From Streptomyces collinus (GTDB taxonomy: Bacteria > Actinomycetota > Actinomycetes > Streptomycetales > Streptomycetaceae): 64,000 nucleotides of DNA. The DNA is taken from positions 7,440,001-7,504,000 of the forward strand of contig NZ_CP133771.1 in assembly GCF_031348265.1 (NCBI RefSeq). Reading direction: 5' to 3'. The first letter of the stretch is position 1, and the number at the start of each line of letters is the position of its first letter. The notes beneath the pieces were generated by a model. That model did not search any database. It had not been told where the DNA came from and saw nothing but the letters and a program-made list of their open reading frames with translations. This document shows positions 51,073 to 60,139 of the stretch, one piece after another. The translations under genes were made by a program, and so were the position numbers.

Positions 51073-51939
51073 ATGCCCGCCTTCACCGCTCCCGACGGCA
51101 CCACCCTCGCCTACCACGTCACGGGGGACGGGCCACCGCTGGTCTGTCTCCCCGGCGGCCCCATGCAGGACTCCGTCTACCTGGGAGACCTGGGCGGTTC
51201 CGCGGCCCACCGCACCTTGATCCGGCTGGACCTCCGGGGCACGGGCCACTCCACAGTGCCGCGGGACCCGGCGACGTATCGCTGTGACCGGCAGGTCGGC
51301 GATGTCGAGGCGCTGCGTGTGGAGTTGGGGCTTGAGCGCATCGATCTGCTCGGGCACTCCGCCGGGGCCAACCTGGCCGTACTGTACGCGGCCCGGTATC
51401 CGGAGCGGGTGGGCAGGCTCGTGCTCGTCACGCCCAGTGTGTTCGCCGTCGGCCTTGATATCACCGCCGGGGACAGGCTGGAGACGGCCCGCCTGCGCCG
51501 GGACGAACCGTGGTTCACCCCGGCACAGGCGGCCCTGGAGGCGATCACGTCCGGCCGGGCGGAGCCTGCCGACTGGGAGGCCGTCGCCCCCTTCTGGTTC
51601 GGCCGGTGGGACGGCGAGGCGCGGGAGTTCCGCGCTGCCGAGCGGCAGCAGCGCAACGACGAGGCCGCGGCTGTGTATGCCTCCGAGGGTGCCTTCGACC
51701 CCGGCGCCGCGCGTGCCGCTCTCGCCGAGTCGCCCTCACCGGTACTCGTCGTCGCCGGGGAGTACGACATCGCCGCGCCCGTGCGCGTGATGAAGGAGTA
51801 CGCCGCTTTGTTCCCGCAGGCCGAACTCCTCGTGCAGAGCCGGGCGGGGCACTTTCCGTGGCGGGACGATCCGGGGGCGTTCACTGCGGCCCTGGCGGCC
51901 TTCCGGGATCAGGCGTCCGCCCCGCCGCCCGGCACGTAG
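51073..51939 (+). CDS. alpha/beta hydrolase (proline iminopeptidase-like)
   Basis: The 288-residue alpha/beta fold hydrolase has oxyanion motif LPGGPMQDS near residue 30, LDLRGTGHS, the nucleophile elbow LLGHSAGANLAV, the Asp in AGEYDIAAP and the His in RAGHFPW. Strand order and length fit the proline iminopeptidase/esterase group. Start at ATG 51073. Its 3' end overlaps the convergent P-loop ATPase gene by 31 nt. Confidence 0.88.
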   Translation: MPAFTAPDGTTLAYHVTGDGPPLVCLPGGPMQDSVYLGDLGGSAAHRTLIRLDLRGTGHSTVPRDPATYRCDRQVGDVEALRVELGLERIDLLGHSAGANLAVLYAARYPERVGRLVLVTPSVFAVGLDITAGDRLETARLRRDEPWFTPAQAALEAITSGRAEPADWEAVAPFWFGRWDGEAREFRAAERQQRNDEAAAVYASEGAFDPGAARAALAESPSPVLVVAGEYDIAAPVRVMKEYAALFPQAELLVQSRAGHFPWRDDPGAFTAALAAFRDQASAPPPGT

Positions 51940-52868
51940 TCCGGATCCACCTGCGCCGCCAGGTCCCCGCCCGTACGCGCGTCCGCCCAGGCGTGGACGT
52001 TGCGCAGGTGGAACTCGACCGCGTGGCGGTGGAGGTGGTCCCAGTCGCGGGGGTGGGAGTCGACCGCCTCGCGCAGGACCGTGAGGGCGTGGCGGTTGTG
52101 CGGCTCCAGCGACGCCAGTGCGTCCGGGCCGGACCCGGCTCGGCCCTGTTCCGCCGCGCGGATCCAGGGGGAGTGCACCAGGTGAGTCAGGAGGTCGTCG
52201 CCCACCTGCTCCTTGAGGAAGAGCAGGTCGTCCTCGCCGGTCACCTTGTTGCCGATGACCGCGATGCGGATGCCGAACTGTTCCGCGTGGTCGCGGTACT
52301 GGCGGTACACCGAGACGCCCTTGCGGGTGGGTTCCGCCACCAGGAACGTCAGGTCGAAGCGGGTGAACAGGCCCGACGCGAAGGCGTCCGCGCCCGCCGT
52401 CATGTCGACCACGACGTACTCGCCGGGGCCGTCCATCAGGTGGCCGAGATACAGCTCCACCGCACCCAGCTTGGAGTGGTAGCAGGCCACGCCCAGGTCG
52501 GACTCGTCGAACTCGCCCGTCACCATGAGGGGGACGCCGCCCGCCCGGCCGACGTGCCGCCTGTGCAGTTCGTCGTCGCCGAGCGGGCGGAGGAGACGGG
52601 ATCCCCGACCCGGTGGAGTCGTCTTGATCATCGCCTCGGGGGAGGGGATGCGGGGATTGTCGCCTCGCAGGAGGGTCTTGATCTCGGGCACGTGCGCGCC
52701 CAGGGGAGGAGCGGGCTCCTCCGTGCCGCCGAGCGCCTCGGCCAAATGCTGGTTGATGTCGCCGTCGATGGCGAGGACCGGTGCGCCGGAGCGCGCCAGG
52801 TGGCGGGAGAAGAGCGCTGACAGCGTGGTCTTGCCGCTGCCGCCCTTGCCGACGAACGCGACCCTCAC
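51909..52868 (-). CDS. CooC/MinD-like P-loop ATPase
   Basis: The 319-residue protein has the deviant Walker A FVGKGGSGKTT (residues 5-15), a switch Asp in LAIDGDINQ, and VVVDMTAGADAF as Walker B. The overall pattern is closer to CooC-type metal-insertion ATPases than to plasmid ParA. The family matures metalloenzymes or handles metals. It is divergent from a NikA-like solute-binding lipoprotein, with a Zur-box-like site 17 nt upstream of its start. A metal-trafficking role is therefore suggested but not shown. Confidence 0.8.
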   Translation of the reverse strand: MRVAFVGKGGSGKTTLSALFSRHLARSGAPVLAIDGDINQHLAEALGGTEEPAPPLGAHVPEIKTLLRGDNPRIPSPEAMIKTTPPGRGSRLLRPLGDDELHRRHVGRAGGVPLMVTGEFDESDLGVACYHSKLGAVELYLGHLMDGPGEYVVVDMTAGADAFASGLFTRFDLTFLVAEPTRKGVSVYRQYRDHAEQFGIRIAVIGNKVTGEDDLLFLKEQVGDDLLTHLVHSPWIRAAEQGRAGSGPDALASLEPHNRHALTVLREAVDSHPRDWDHLHRHAVEFHLRNVHAWADARTGGDLAAQVDPDYVPGGGADA

Positions 52869-52884
52869 GACCGCCCCACCTTTT

Positions 52885-52899
52885 TGAAAATGGATGTCA
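52885..52899. promoter_or_regulatory. Zur-box-like site
   Basis: TGAAAATGGATGTCA matches 12 of 15 positions of the TGAAAATGATTTTCA-type Zur box known in actinobacteria (consensus from memory). It lies in the 157-nt divergent region between the ATPase (start 52868) and the solute-binding protein gene (start 53026), where Zur could repress either gene. Confidence 0.4.
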
Positions 52900-53025
52900 T
52901 GTGGATAGGTTTAAGGAGTGGTCCGTACCCGTGTCAAATCTCCTGCTCCATACGGGATCTGGAGCGTCCCCGGCGTGGATCACCCGGTTGACCGGCGTGT
53001 TCCGCTTGATGCATATGCTGTGCAA

Positions 53026-54546
53026 GTGCGTCATCCGAGCATCAAGTGCAGCATCAAGAGCCGCCTCCGGTTCCTCACCGCCCTCGCCCTCGCGCCGTGT
53101 CTGGCCGGCTGCTTCGTGTCCCCCGGCGGGGAGTCCTCGCCGGAGGGCGGGTCGTCGGGCTCGCGGCTGCGCGTCGCCCTCGCCTTCCCGCCCGCCGAGA
53201 ACCTCTCGCCGTACGGAGCCGACGCCACCCTGCTCAGCCGACTCGGCGTCACCGAGGGACTCACCGCCCTGGATGCCAACGGCGCCGCGGCCCCCGCGCT
53301 CGCCCGGTCCTGGCAACGGGAGGGCGACCGCACCTGGCGGTTCACCTTGCGCGAGGCCACTTTCCAGGACGGCACGGACGTCACGCCGGCCGCCGTGGCC
53401 GCCGCGCTCACCCACGCCGGCCAGGCCGAGCCCGCTCCCGCTGCCCTCGCCGGCGTCACCCTCGGCGCGAAGGCCGACGGCGAGCACGGCATCCGCATCA
53501 CCACCCGGAAGCCCGACCCCGTCCTGCCCATGCGCCTGGCCGGCCCCAGCCTGGCGATCCTCTCCCCGAAGGCGTACGAGAAGAAGGGCAACCCCACCCC
53601 GGTCGGCACCGCCACCGGCCCCTTCGAGATCACCGACGTCAACGGCGGCGGCTCCGCCACCCTCGACCGCTACGACGACTACTGGGACGGCCTCGCCCAC
53701 GCCACCGGCATCGACGTGCGCTTCGTCAAGGACGGCACCGCCCGCGCCAACGCCGTCCGCACCGGTGACGTCGACATCGCCGAGGCGATCCCCGTCGCCC
53801 AGGCCGCGACCCTCGACGAGGCCACCCTCAAGGAAGCCGGCACCACCCGGACCACCAGCCTGCAGCTCAACACGGAGACCGGGCCCTTCAAGGACCCGGA
53901 GCTGCGCGCCGCCGCCCGCACGGCGATCGCGCCTTCCGCCCTCGTCGAGGGAGTCTTCGAGGGGTACGCCGACCCGGGCGCCGGTCTCTTCGGACCCGCC
54001 GTCACCTGGGCCGAGAGCAAGCGGGTGAAGCCGGCCGGCCGCGCCGAGCCCGCCCGGCCCGACGGTACGACGATCACCCTGGCCACCTACGACAACCGGC
54101 CGGAGCTTCCCGAGGTCGCCCAGGTCGTGCAACAGCAGCTGCGGAAGGCCGGATTCACGGTGAAGCTGGAAGTGCGCGAGTACTCACGGCTGGAGAGCGA
54201 CGCGCTCGCCGGGAAGTTCGACGCGTTCATCGGCGCCCGCAACAGCCTCCTGGACACCGGCGACCCCGTCGGAGTCCTCGGCGGCGACTACACCTGCGAC
54301 GGCGGCTACAACCTGGCCCGGCTGTGCGACAAGAAGGTCGACCGGGCCGTCGCCGAGGCCGTCGGGACCGACGGTACCGGTGAGCGGCAGGACGCCGCCA
54401 TGGCCGCAGAGGCGGCGATCCTCGGCACGGACGCGGTCGTGCCGCTGGCCCACCAGCGGATCATCGCCGGCGTCTCGACCAAGGTGCGGGGCGTGTTGCT
54501 CGACCCGTACGAGCGGACCCTGGTGGGCACCGGGACGCGTCGGTGA
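53026..54546 (+). CDS. ABC-type solute-binding lipoprotein (SBP_bac_5, NikA/DppA-like)
   Basis: The product is about 506 residues, counted from the GTG at 53026. A basic leader (RHPSIKCSIKSRLRF) and hydrophobic stretch end in the lipobox CLAGC. The mature part is a family 5 extracellular binding protein: LRVALAFPPAENLSPYGADA, FTLREATFQDGTDVTPAAVA, GTATGPFEITDVN and AARTAIAPSALVEGVFEGYA. A TTGACC (52988-52993) and TATGCT (53014-53019) pair places transcription near 53026, which suggests a leaderless GTG; this is uncertain. No permease genes accompany it. Ligand: peptide or metal complex; the divergent CooC-like ATPase favours metal. Confidence 0.82.
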   Translation: MRHPSIKCSIKSRLRFLTALALAPCLAGCFVSPGGESSPEGGSSGSRLRVALAFPPAENLSPYGADATLLSRLGVTEGLTALDANGAAAPALARSWQREGDRTWRFTLREATFQDGTDVTPAAVAAALTHAGQAEPAPAALAGVTLGAKADGEHGIRITTRKPDPVLPMRLAGPSLAILSPKAYEKKGNPTPVGTATGPFEITDVNGGGSATLDRYDDYWDGLAHATGIDVRFVKDGTARANAVRTGDVDIAEAIPVAQAATLDEATLKEAGTTRTTSLQLNTETGPFKDPELRAAARTAIAPSALVEGVFEGYADPGAGLFGPAVTWAESKRVKPAGRAEPARPDGTTITLATYDNRPELPEVAQVVQQQLRKAGFTVKLEVREYSRLESDALAGKFDAFIGARNSLLDTGDPVGVLGGDYTCDGGYNLARLCDKKVDRAVAEAVGTDGTGERQDAAMAAEAAILGTDAVVPLAHQRIIAGVSTKVRGVLLDPYERTLVGTGTRR

Positions 54547-54555
54547 CCGGCCCGT

Positions 54556-54957
54556 TCAGGCGGGCAGCCGTGTGTCGATCACGCAGCCGATCTCGAGGAG
54601 CTGCCCGTGAAACGTCAGTTCGGTGACGCCCAGGGCCGTGCTGACCGGGCGGTGGGTACCGAAGTACGCCCGGTTGGCCTTCGCCACGGCCTCGGAGTTG
54701 CGCACCAGGTCCACCGCGTACAGCGTCTGGGACACGATCTGGTTGCGCGTCACGCCGTAGTGGGCCAGGACCCTGTCGAGGTTGATGTAGGTCCGCTCCA
54801 GCTGGGCTGTGAGGTCGTCCTCGGGGCGGAAACCGCCCGCCTCGTCGAACGCGAGCTGCCCGGAGACATGGATCAGGTCACCGGACCTGATCGCCTGCGC
54901 GTAGCCGAAGTGGCTCTCGGCCGGGATGCCGTGGTCGTAGACGTCGGTGGTGGTCAC
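54556..54957 (-). CDS. RidA family protein
   Basis: The 133-residue YjgF/YER057c/UK114 fold protein contains GLIHVSGQ-like GDLIHVSGQLAFDEAG, then LERTYINLDRVLAHYGVT, ALGVTELTFHGQLLEIGCVI. It starts with GTG at 54957 (GAAGGA upstream). RidA proteins deaminate reactive enamine/imine intermediates; this one is a diverged member in a pair with a divergent HxlR regulator, which probably controls it. Confidence 0.85.
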   Translation of the reverse strand: MTTTDVYDHGIPAESHFGYAQAIRSGDLIHVSGQLAFDEAGGFRPEDDLTAQLERTYINLDRVLAHYGVTRNQIVSQTLYAVDLVRNSEAVAKANRAYFGTHRPVSTALGVTELTFHGQLLEIGCVIDTRLPA

Positions 54958-55070
54958 AGTCGGGGTCCTTCCGTCGGGCGCGCATCCGCGCTCTCTTGCG
55001 GTTACTGGGAAACCGTAGGAGAGTGACCGCCTACCTGGAAGAACGCACTTTTCGGTAACGGGGGAACCAG

Positions 55071-55451
55071 ATGGTGACCAAGCAGTTGAGGGACCTGCCC
55101 GAGAACGCGGACCTGCGGCGGGCGGACTCCCTGGCGCGGGAGATCTTCTCCGACGTGGCCAACAAATGGGCGCTTCTGATCATCGAGGCCCTCGGGGAAC
55201 GCACCCTGCGCTTCAGCGAGTTGCGCGACGAGGTCGAGGGCGTCAGCCACAAGATGCTCACCCAGAACCTGCGGATGCTGGAGCGCAACGGCCTGGTCGA
55301 CCGGACGGTGTACCCCACCGTGCCGCCCAAGGTCGAATACACCCTGACCGAGCCCGGCCGGGCCCTGCGCGCCACGGTCGACGCGATCTGCGGCTGGACC
55401 CACCGGTACCTCGGTGACATCGAGGCGGCGCGCGGGCGGTTCGACGACTGA
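55071..55451 (+). CDS. HxlR-family transcriptional regulator
   Basis: The 126-residue winged helix protein has the HxlR pattern SDVANKWALLIIEAL, GERTLRFSELRDEVEGVSHK, MLTQNLRMLERNGLVDRTVY with PTVPPKVEYTLTEPG. The usual N-terminal Cys is absent, so it is not of the Cys-sensing type. It is divergent from the RidA gene across 113 nt. An inverted repeat CGGTT-N7-AACCG (54999-55015) in that gap may be its operator. Confidence 0.88.
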   Translation: MVTKQLRDLPENADLRRADSLAREIFSDVANKWALLIIEALGERTLRFSELRDEVEGVSHKMLTQNLRMLERNGLVDRTVYPTVPPKVEYTLTEPGRALRATVDAICGWTHRYLGDIEAARGRFDD

Positions 55452-55471
55452 CCGCCCCGCCGTACCTGTCG

Positions 55472-56230
55472 TCAGCCGGCGACCAGTTCCCGCACCTGAC
55501 GGGGCGCCACCGGCTCCTCGACGCGTGAGGTCCGGTACAGCCACAGCACGTCACGCCCGAACGACCAGACCAGCAGGCCCAGGGCCAGGGCCGCGACGGC
55601 GAAGTTGCCCGCGTACGGCAGCAGATCGGCGCCCGCGACCAGCAGGAGCACGCCTTGGAGGGCGGCGACCGTCTTGCGGGCGGTGCTCGGCGGGAGCGCG
55701 GCGGTCAGCCACGGCCACACCCGCGCGGCGGCGACGAAGACGTACCGCATGCCGCCGATCAGCAGCACCCACGGGCCCAGTTGCATCGACACGTACACGC
55801 TCAGCACCAGGATCAGGAAGGCGTCGACCTCCATGTCGAAGCGCGCGCCCAGCGGTGTCGAGGTGCCGGTGCGTCGGGCCACCTTGCCGTCGACGCCGTC
55901 GAGGATCAGCGCCACCGCCGTCAGACCCACGAACAGCGACACGGGCGGTGAGCTCTGGAAGGAGTCGGCAACCAGGGCCGTGACCCCGCCGACGAGGGTG
56001 GCCCGGCCGAGGGTGACCCGGTTGGCCGCGCCGAACGAACGCAGCCGGGAACGGTGCAGGGCCCGCGAGAGCACCGCCCAGGTGGCGATCGCGAACGCGA
56101 GGCCGGTCAGCCAGCCCGCCGGCCCCATCCCGATCGCCGTGCCGATCAGGACCAGCAGCAGGACCTGCACTCCCGCCCCCAGGGCGGTCTCCTGCTGGAG
56201 CCTCGCGTCGTAAGTGTTGTTCAGGGCCAC
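55472..56230 (-). CDS. CDP-alcohol phosphatidyltransferase family protein
   Basis: The 252-residue integral membrane protein with about six TM segments carries the complete CDP-OH motif DGVDGKVARRTGTSTPLGAR followed by FDMEVD (D-x2-DG-x2-AR-x8-G-x3-D-x3-D). It catalyses transfer of a phosphatidyl or similar group from a CDP-activated donor to an alcohol. GTG 56230 has GGAGGG 6 nt upstream. It is divergent from the medium-chain dehydrogenase and may belong with that cluster (sugar/lipid part of the product). Confidence 0.88.
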   Translation of the reverse strand: MALNNTYDARLQQETALGAGVQVLLLVLIGTAIGMGPAGWLTGLAFAIATWAVLSRALHRSRLRSFGAANRVTLGRATLVGGVTALVADSFQSSPPVSLFVGLTAVALILDGVDGKVARRTGTSTPLGARFDMEVDAFLILVLSVYVSMQLGPWVLLIGGMRYVFVAAARVWPWLTAALPPSTARKTVAALQGVLLLVAGADLLPYAGNFAVAALALGLLVWSFGRDVLWLYRTSRVEEPVAPRQVRELVAG

Positions 56231-56338
56231 CGAACACCCTCCGGCCGTGTGACAGAGTCGATCAACGCCGCTACCTTGTGCGCGGCCTGTGCACCCCTCG
56301 GTACGCAAGCAGCTTCCCGATCGTTCAGGAGGACTTCG

Positions 56339-57319
56339 ATGAAGCACACCGCAAGGGCGTTCTGGATCGACTCGCCTGGGCGAGGCGTCATCCGGGACGT
56401 CACCCTGCCGGCCCCCGGCGAGGGCGAGGTGCTGGTCCGCACGCTCTTCTCCGGAGTGAGCCGCGGCACCGAAACGCTCGTCTTCCGCGGCGGCGTGCCC
56501 GTCAGCCAGCACACCGCCATGCGCGCGCCGTTCCAGGAGGGCGACTTCCCGGGCCCGGTGAAGTACGGCTACCTCAACGTGGGCGTGGTGGAGGAAGGCC
56601 CCCGGGAACTCACCGGCCGCACCGTCTTCTGCCTCTACCCGCACCAGACGCGCTACGTCGTACCGGCCGACGCGGTCACCCCCGTCCCGGACGGCGTGCC
56701 CGCCGAACGGGCCGTGCTCGCCGGGACCGTGGAGACCGCCGTCAACGCCCTGTGGGACGCCGCGCCCCTGGTCGGAGACCGGATCGCCGTGGTCGGCGGC
56801 GGCATGGTCGGCTGCTCGGTGGCCGCCCTCCTCGCCCGGTTCCCCGGCGTCCGCGTCCAGCTGGTCGACGCCGACCCGTCCCGCGCGAAGACCGCCGAGG
56901 CGCTCGGGGTCGGCTTCGCCACCCCCGAGGACGCCGACGGGGACCGCGACCTGGTCGTGCACGCCAGTGCCACGGAACAGGGCCTCGCCAGGTCCCTGGA
57001 ACTCCTCACCGCCGAGGGGACCGTGCTGGAACTCAGCTGGTACGGCGACCGGCAGGTCAGCCTCCCGCTCGGTGAGGCCTTCCACTCCCGGCGGCTCGTC
57101 ATCCGCAGCAGCCAGGTCGGCACCGTCTCCCCGGCCCGCCCCAACCGCACCTACGCCGACCGGCTCGCGGTCGCCCTGGACCTGCTCGCCGACCCCGCGC
57201 TCGACGCCCTCGTCACCGGCGAGTCCCCCTTCGAGGAGCTGCCGGACGTGCTGCCCCGACTGGTCTCCGGCGAGGTCCCCGCGCTGTGCCACCGCGTCCG
57301 TTACGACGAGAGCGATTGA
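56339..57319 (+). CDS. medium-chain dehydrogenase/reductase (zinc-type alcohol dehydrogenase-like)
   Basis: The product is 326 residues. The N-terminal GroES-like domain begins MKHTARAFWID and has LFSGVSRGTETLVFRGGVP in place of the usual catalytic Cys-Gly motif. The Rossmann domain carries RIAVVGGGMVGCSVAALLAR. The structural zinc Cys cluster is absent, so it is a non-zinc or atypical MDR, as in BchC/threonine dehydrogenase-like proteins tied to specialised pathways. AGGAGG lies 5-10 nt before the ATG. It begins the rightward run to 61746. Confidence 0.82.
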   Translation: MKHTARAFWIDSPGRGVIRDVTLPAPGEGEVLVRTLFSGVSRGTETLVFRGGVPVSQHTAMRAPFQEGDFPGPVKYGYLNVGVVEEGPRELTGRTVFCLYPHQTRYVVPADAVTPVPDGVPAERAVLAGTVETAVNALWDAAPLVGDRIAVVGGGMVGCSVAALLARFPGVRVQLVDADPSRAKTAEALGVGFATPEDADGDRDLVVHASATEQGLARSLELLTAEGTVLELSWYGDRQVSLPLGEAFHSRRLVIRSSQVGTVSPARPNRTYADRLAVALDLLADPALDALVTGESPFEELPDVLPRLVSGEVPALCHRVRYDESD

Positions 57320-57492
57320 CGCATCGGCTGACGATTCGTTCCATCCGGTACGAGTTTCGCCACGACAAGAGCGCCTGACCTGAGAAAAGACGTACGGACG
57401 GCTGAACAGGGGAAGGCAACGAGCCGTACTACTCGGCATCCCCGGCACCGTAGAGCGGGGGAGCAGACGCGCCGCACCTGGAGGGTCGTCCG

Positions 57493-57891
57493 TTGTTCAG
57501 CATCACCGTCCGCGATCACATCATGATCGCCCACAGCTTCCGTGGCGACGTCTTCGGACCGGCCCAGCGCCTGCACGGGGCCACGTTCCTCGTGGACGCC
57601 ACGTTCCGGCGCGAGCAGCTGGACGACGACAACATCGTCGTCGACATCGGGCTGGCCACCCAGGAACTCGGCGCGGTCGTCAGCGAGCTGAACTACCGCA
57701 ACCTCGACAACGAGCCCGACTTCGCCGGAGTCAACACCTCCACGGAGTTCCTCGCCAAGGTCATCGCCGACCGGCTCGCCGAGCGCATCCACAAGGGGGC
57801 GCTGGGCGAGGGCGCCAAGGGCATCGCGGGCCTCACCGTCACGCTGCACGAGTCGCACATCGCCTGGGCGAGTTACGAGCGTGCGTTGTGA
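57493..57891 (+). CDS. 6-pyruvoyltetrahydropterin synthase-like protein, altered active site
   Basis: The 132-residue T-fold protein (PTPS/QueD family) keeps His14 (IAHSFRG) and His28 (RLHGATF), but the third zinc ligand of the HGH motif is Ala30. The catalytic His of the usual DHKNLD is Tyr68 (NYRNLDN). The C-terminal Glu (VTLHESH) is kept. The fold is thus conserved but canonical PTPS chemistry unlikely. Start: TTG 57493 with GGAGGG about 8 nt upstream. The stop overlaps the glycosyltransferase GTG (GTGA). Coupled with GTP cyclohydrolase II nearby it suggests a GTP-derived pathway. Confidence 0.8.
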   Translation: MFSITVRDHIMIAHSFRGDVFGPAQRLHGATFLVDATFRREQLDDDNIVVDIGLATQELGAVVSELNYRNLDNEPDFAGVNTSTEFLAKVIADRLAERIHKGALGEGAKGIAGLTVTLHESHIAWASYERAL

Positions 57892-59093
57892 CCGACACGA
57901 CCATCGAGCGGCCCGAGCACATGGGTCCGGCGCCGGCGCGGCTGAATTATGTTCCCGTGCAGCACGCTTCCCTGAAGAACGCCGAGATCATCCCCATGTC
58001 CCTGCGCACCGTGCACTTCGTGCTGCCGGGCGGCGTCGACGACCCGGCGGCGCCCAGCGGCGGCAACGCCTACGACCGGCGGGTCTGCCTGGACCTGCCC
58101 GGCTTCGGCTGGCAGGTGACCAAGCACGCCGTGGCCGGTGACTGGCCCCGGCCGGGGGCCGACGCCCGCACGGAACTCGCCCGCACCCTGAGCGGGTTGC
58201 CCGACGGGGCCGCCGTCCTGCTCGACGGGCTGGTGGCCTGCGGTGTGCCGGAGATCGTGGTGCCCGAGGCGGAACGGCTGAGCATGGCCGTCCTCGTCCA
58301 CCTCCCGCTCGGTGACGAGACGGGGCTGGACGCGGCGGTCGCGGCCGAACTGGACGCCAAGGAGCGGACCGTGCTGCGGGCGGTGCCGGCGGTGATCGGC
58401 ACCAGCGACTGGGCCGTCCGCCGCCTGGTCTCCCACCACGGCCTGCCGCCCGAGCGGGTCCACGTCGCGGCACCCGGCGCCGACATCGCGCCGCTCGCGC
58501 CCGGCACCGACGGTGTGTCGCGCCTGCTGTGCGTTGCCGCCGTGACCCCGCGCAAGGGCCAGCACCGGCTGGTGGAGGCGCTGGCCGCCGTCCGCGAACT
58601 GCCGTGGAGCTGCGTGTGCGTCGGGAGCCTGACCCAGGAACCGGAGTACGTCGCCCACCTGCGGTCCCTCATCGCCGAGCACGGCCTGCAGGACCGCCTG
58701 GAACTGGCCGGCCCGAAATCCGGCCCCGCGCTCGACGCCAGCTACGCCACCGCCGACCTGATGGTCCTCACCTCCTACGCCGAGACGTACGGCATGGCCG
58801 TGACCGAGGCCCTGGCACGCGGCATCCCGGTGATGGCCACGGACGTCGGCGGGCTGCCGGAGGCGGTCGGCCGCGCGCCCGACGGCGGTGTCCCCGGCAT
58901 CCTCGTCCCGCCGGAGAACCCCGCCGCCATCGCCGCCGAACTGCGCGGCTGGTTCGGCGAGGCGGACGTACGACGCCGGCTGAAGGCCGCCGCACGCAGC
59001 CGCCGCGCCGCCCTCGGCGGCTGGGCGACGACCGCACAGAGCCTGGCGGCGGTGCTGCGCCGGCTCCCGACCGAACCCCGGAGGTCAGCATGA
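57888..59093 (+). CDS. glycosyltransferase, GT4/GT-B family
   Basis: The 401-residue GT-B fold has GGNAYDRRVCLDLPGFGW in the acceptor domain. The donor domain has LCVAAVTPRKGQHRLVEAL, VLTSYAETYGMAVTEALARG and VMATDVGGLPEAV (Glu-rich EX7E region). The GTG start overlaps the previous stop; an alternative start is the ATG at 57996 (MSLRTVHFVLPGG), which gives the usual N-terminus for this family, so the first 36 residues are uncertain. It would glycosylate the pathway product or a lipid. Confidence 0.85.
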   Translation: MTDTTIERPEHMGPAPARLNYVPVQHASLKNAEIIPMSLRTVHFVLPGGVDDPAAPSGGNAYDRRVCLDLPGFGWQVTKHAVAGDWPRPGADARTELARTLSGLPDGAAVLLDGLVACGVPEIVVPEAERLSMAVLVHLPLGDETGLDAAVAAELDAKERTVLRAVPAVIGTSDWAVRRLVSHHGLPPERVHVAAPGADIAPLAPGTDGVSRLLCVAAVTPRKGQHRLVEALAAVRELPWSCVCVGSLTQEPEYVAHLRSLIAEHGLQDRLELAGPKSGPALDASYATADLMVLTSYAETYGMAVTEALARGIPVMATDVGGLPEAVGRAPDGGVPGILVPPENPAAIAAELRGWFGEADVRRRLKAAARSRRAALGGWATTAQSLAAVLRRLPTEPRRSA

Positions 59094-60139
59094 CGAACCC
59101 GGCGACGACGACCCCGCAGAGCGGGGCGATTCCGGCCCAGCCCGGGCCGAGGGAGGTCACGGGAGTGACGGACGGCATGATTCCGGGCCTGGGCTCCAGC
59201 ATCGAGTTCGGTCCGGGGCAGGCCCCCGGGAGCGTCATCCCCGGTGCCGGGCCCAGCGGCAAGCCCGGCTCGCGGCCGACCGTCAAACTGCGTGAGGCGG
59301 GCCCGGACGATCCGCCCCGCTACGCGCCCGAGTGGCTGGAGCTGCGGGAGCCGGCCGATGCCGCCGCGCGGGCGCACGACCTGCTCGACCCGCTGCGGAT
59401 CCGGCTCGCCAACCTGCCGGGCAGGTCGGGCATCGTCATCCACGACCTGGGCTGCGGCACCGGCTCCATGGGCCGCTGGCTCGCCCCCCGCCTGGACGGC
59501 GCCCAGCACTGGATCCTGCACGACCGTGACCCCTACCTGCTGCATTTCGCCGCCGTCGCCTCCCCGCGCTCGGCCGCCGACGGCAGCCGGGTCTCCGTGG
59601 AGACGCGGCGCGGTGACATCGCCCGACTCACCCCGGACGCCCTGCAGGGCGCGTCCCTGGTCACGGCGTCGGCCCTGCTGGACGTCCTCACCCGCGAGGA
59701 GATCGACACCTTCGCCGCCGCGTGCGCCGGAGCCGGCTGCCCCGCCCTGCTGACGCTGTCCGTCGCCGGGCGCGTGGAACTGACCCCGTCGCACCCGCTG
59801 GACGCGGAGCTCGCCCAGGCGTTCAACGACCACCAGCGCCGCGACGGCCTGCTCGGCCCCGACGCGGTCACGGCGGCGGCCGAGGCGTTCTCCGAGCACG
59901 GCGCGACCGTACGGCTGCACCCGAGCCCCTGGCAGCTCGGTCCCGAGCAGGCCGCGCTCACCGAGCAGTGGCTGCGCGGCTGGGTCGGCGCCGCCGTCGA
60001 GGAACGCCCCGAGCTGCGGGCCGAAGCCGACGTCTACCTGACCAAGCGGCTGGCGGCCCTGGCCGCGGGCGAGTTGCGCGTCACCGTCCACCACGTCGAC
60101 CTCCTGGCCCTGTCCCGCCCGGTGGGCGGAGCGTCATGA
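59090..60139 (+). CDS. class I SAM-dependent methyltransferase
   Basis: The product is 349 residues. The first 60 residues are a Gly/Pro-rich, probably disordered segment. The Rossmann methyltransferase core follows with IVIHDLGCGTGSMGRWLAP (SAM motif I), WILHDRDPYLL and LVTASALLDVLTREEI. ATGA overlap with the glycosyltransferase stop. Substrate unknown, presumably an intermediate of the same pathway. Confidence 0.85.
   Translation: MTNPATTTPQSGAIPAQPGPREVTGVTDGMIPGLGSSIEFGPGQAPGSVIPGAGPSGKPGSRPTVKLREAGPDDPPRYAPEWLELREPADAAARAHDLLDPLRIRLANLPGRSGIVIHDLGCGTGSMGRWLAPRLDGAQHWILHDRDPYLLHFAAVASPRSAADGSRVSVETRRGDIARLTPDALQGASLVTASALLDVLTREEIDTFAAACAGAGCPALLTLSVAGRVELTPSHPLDAELAQAFNDHQRRDGLLGPDAVTAAAEAFSEHGATVRLHPSPWQLGPEQAALTEQWLRGWVGAAVEERPELRAEADVYLTKRLAALAAGELRVTVHHVDLLALSRPVGGAS

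Noticed and set aside
52918..53026. An earlier start for the solute-binding lipoprotein at 52918
   Set aside because: It would put 36 non-hydrophobic residues before the signal peptide and run through the likely promoter.
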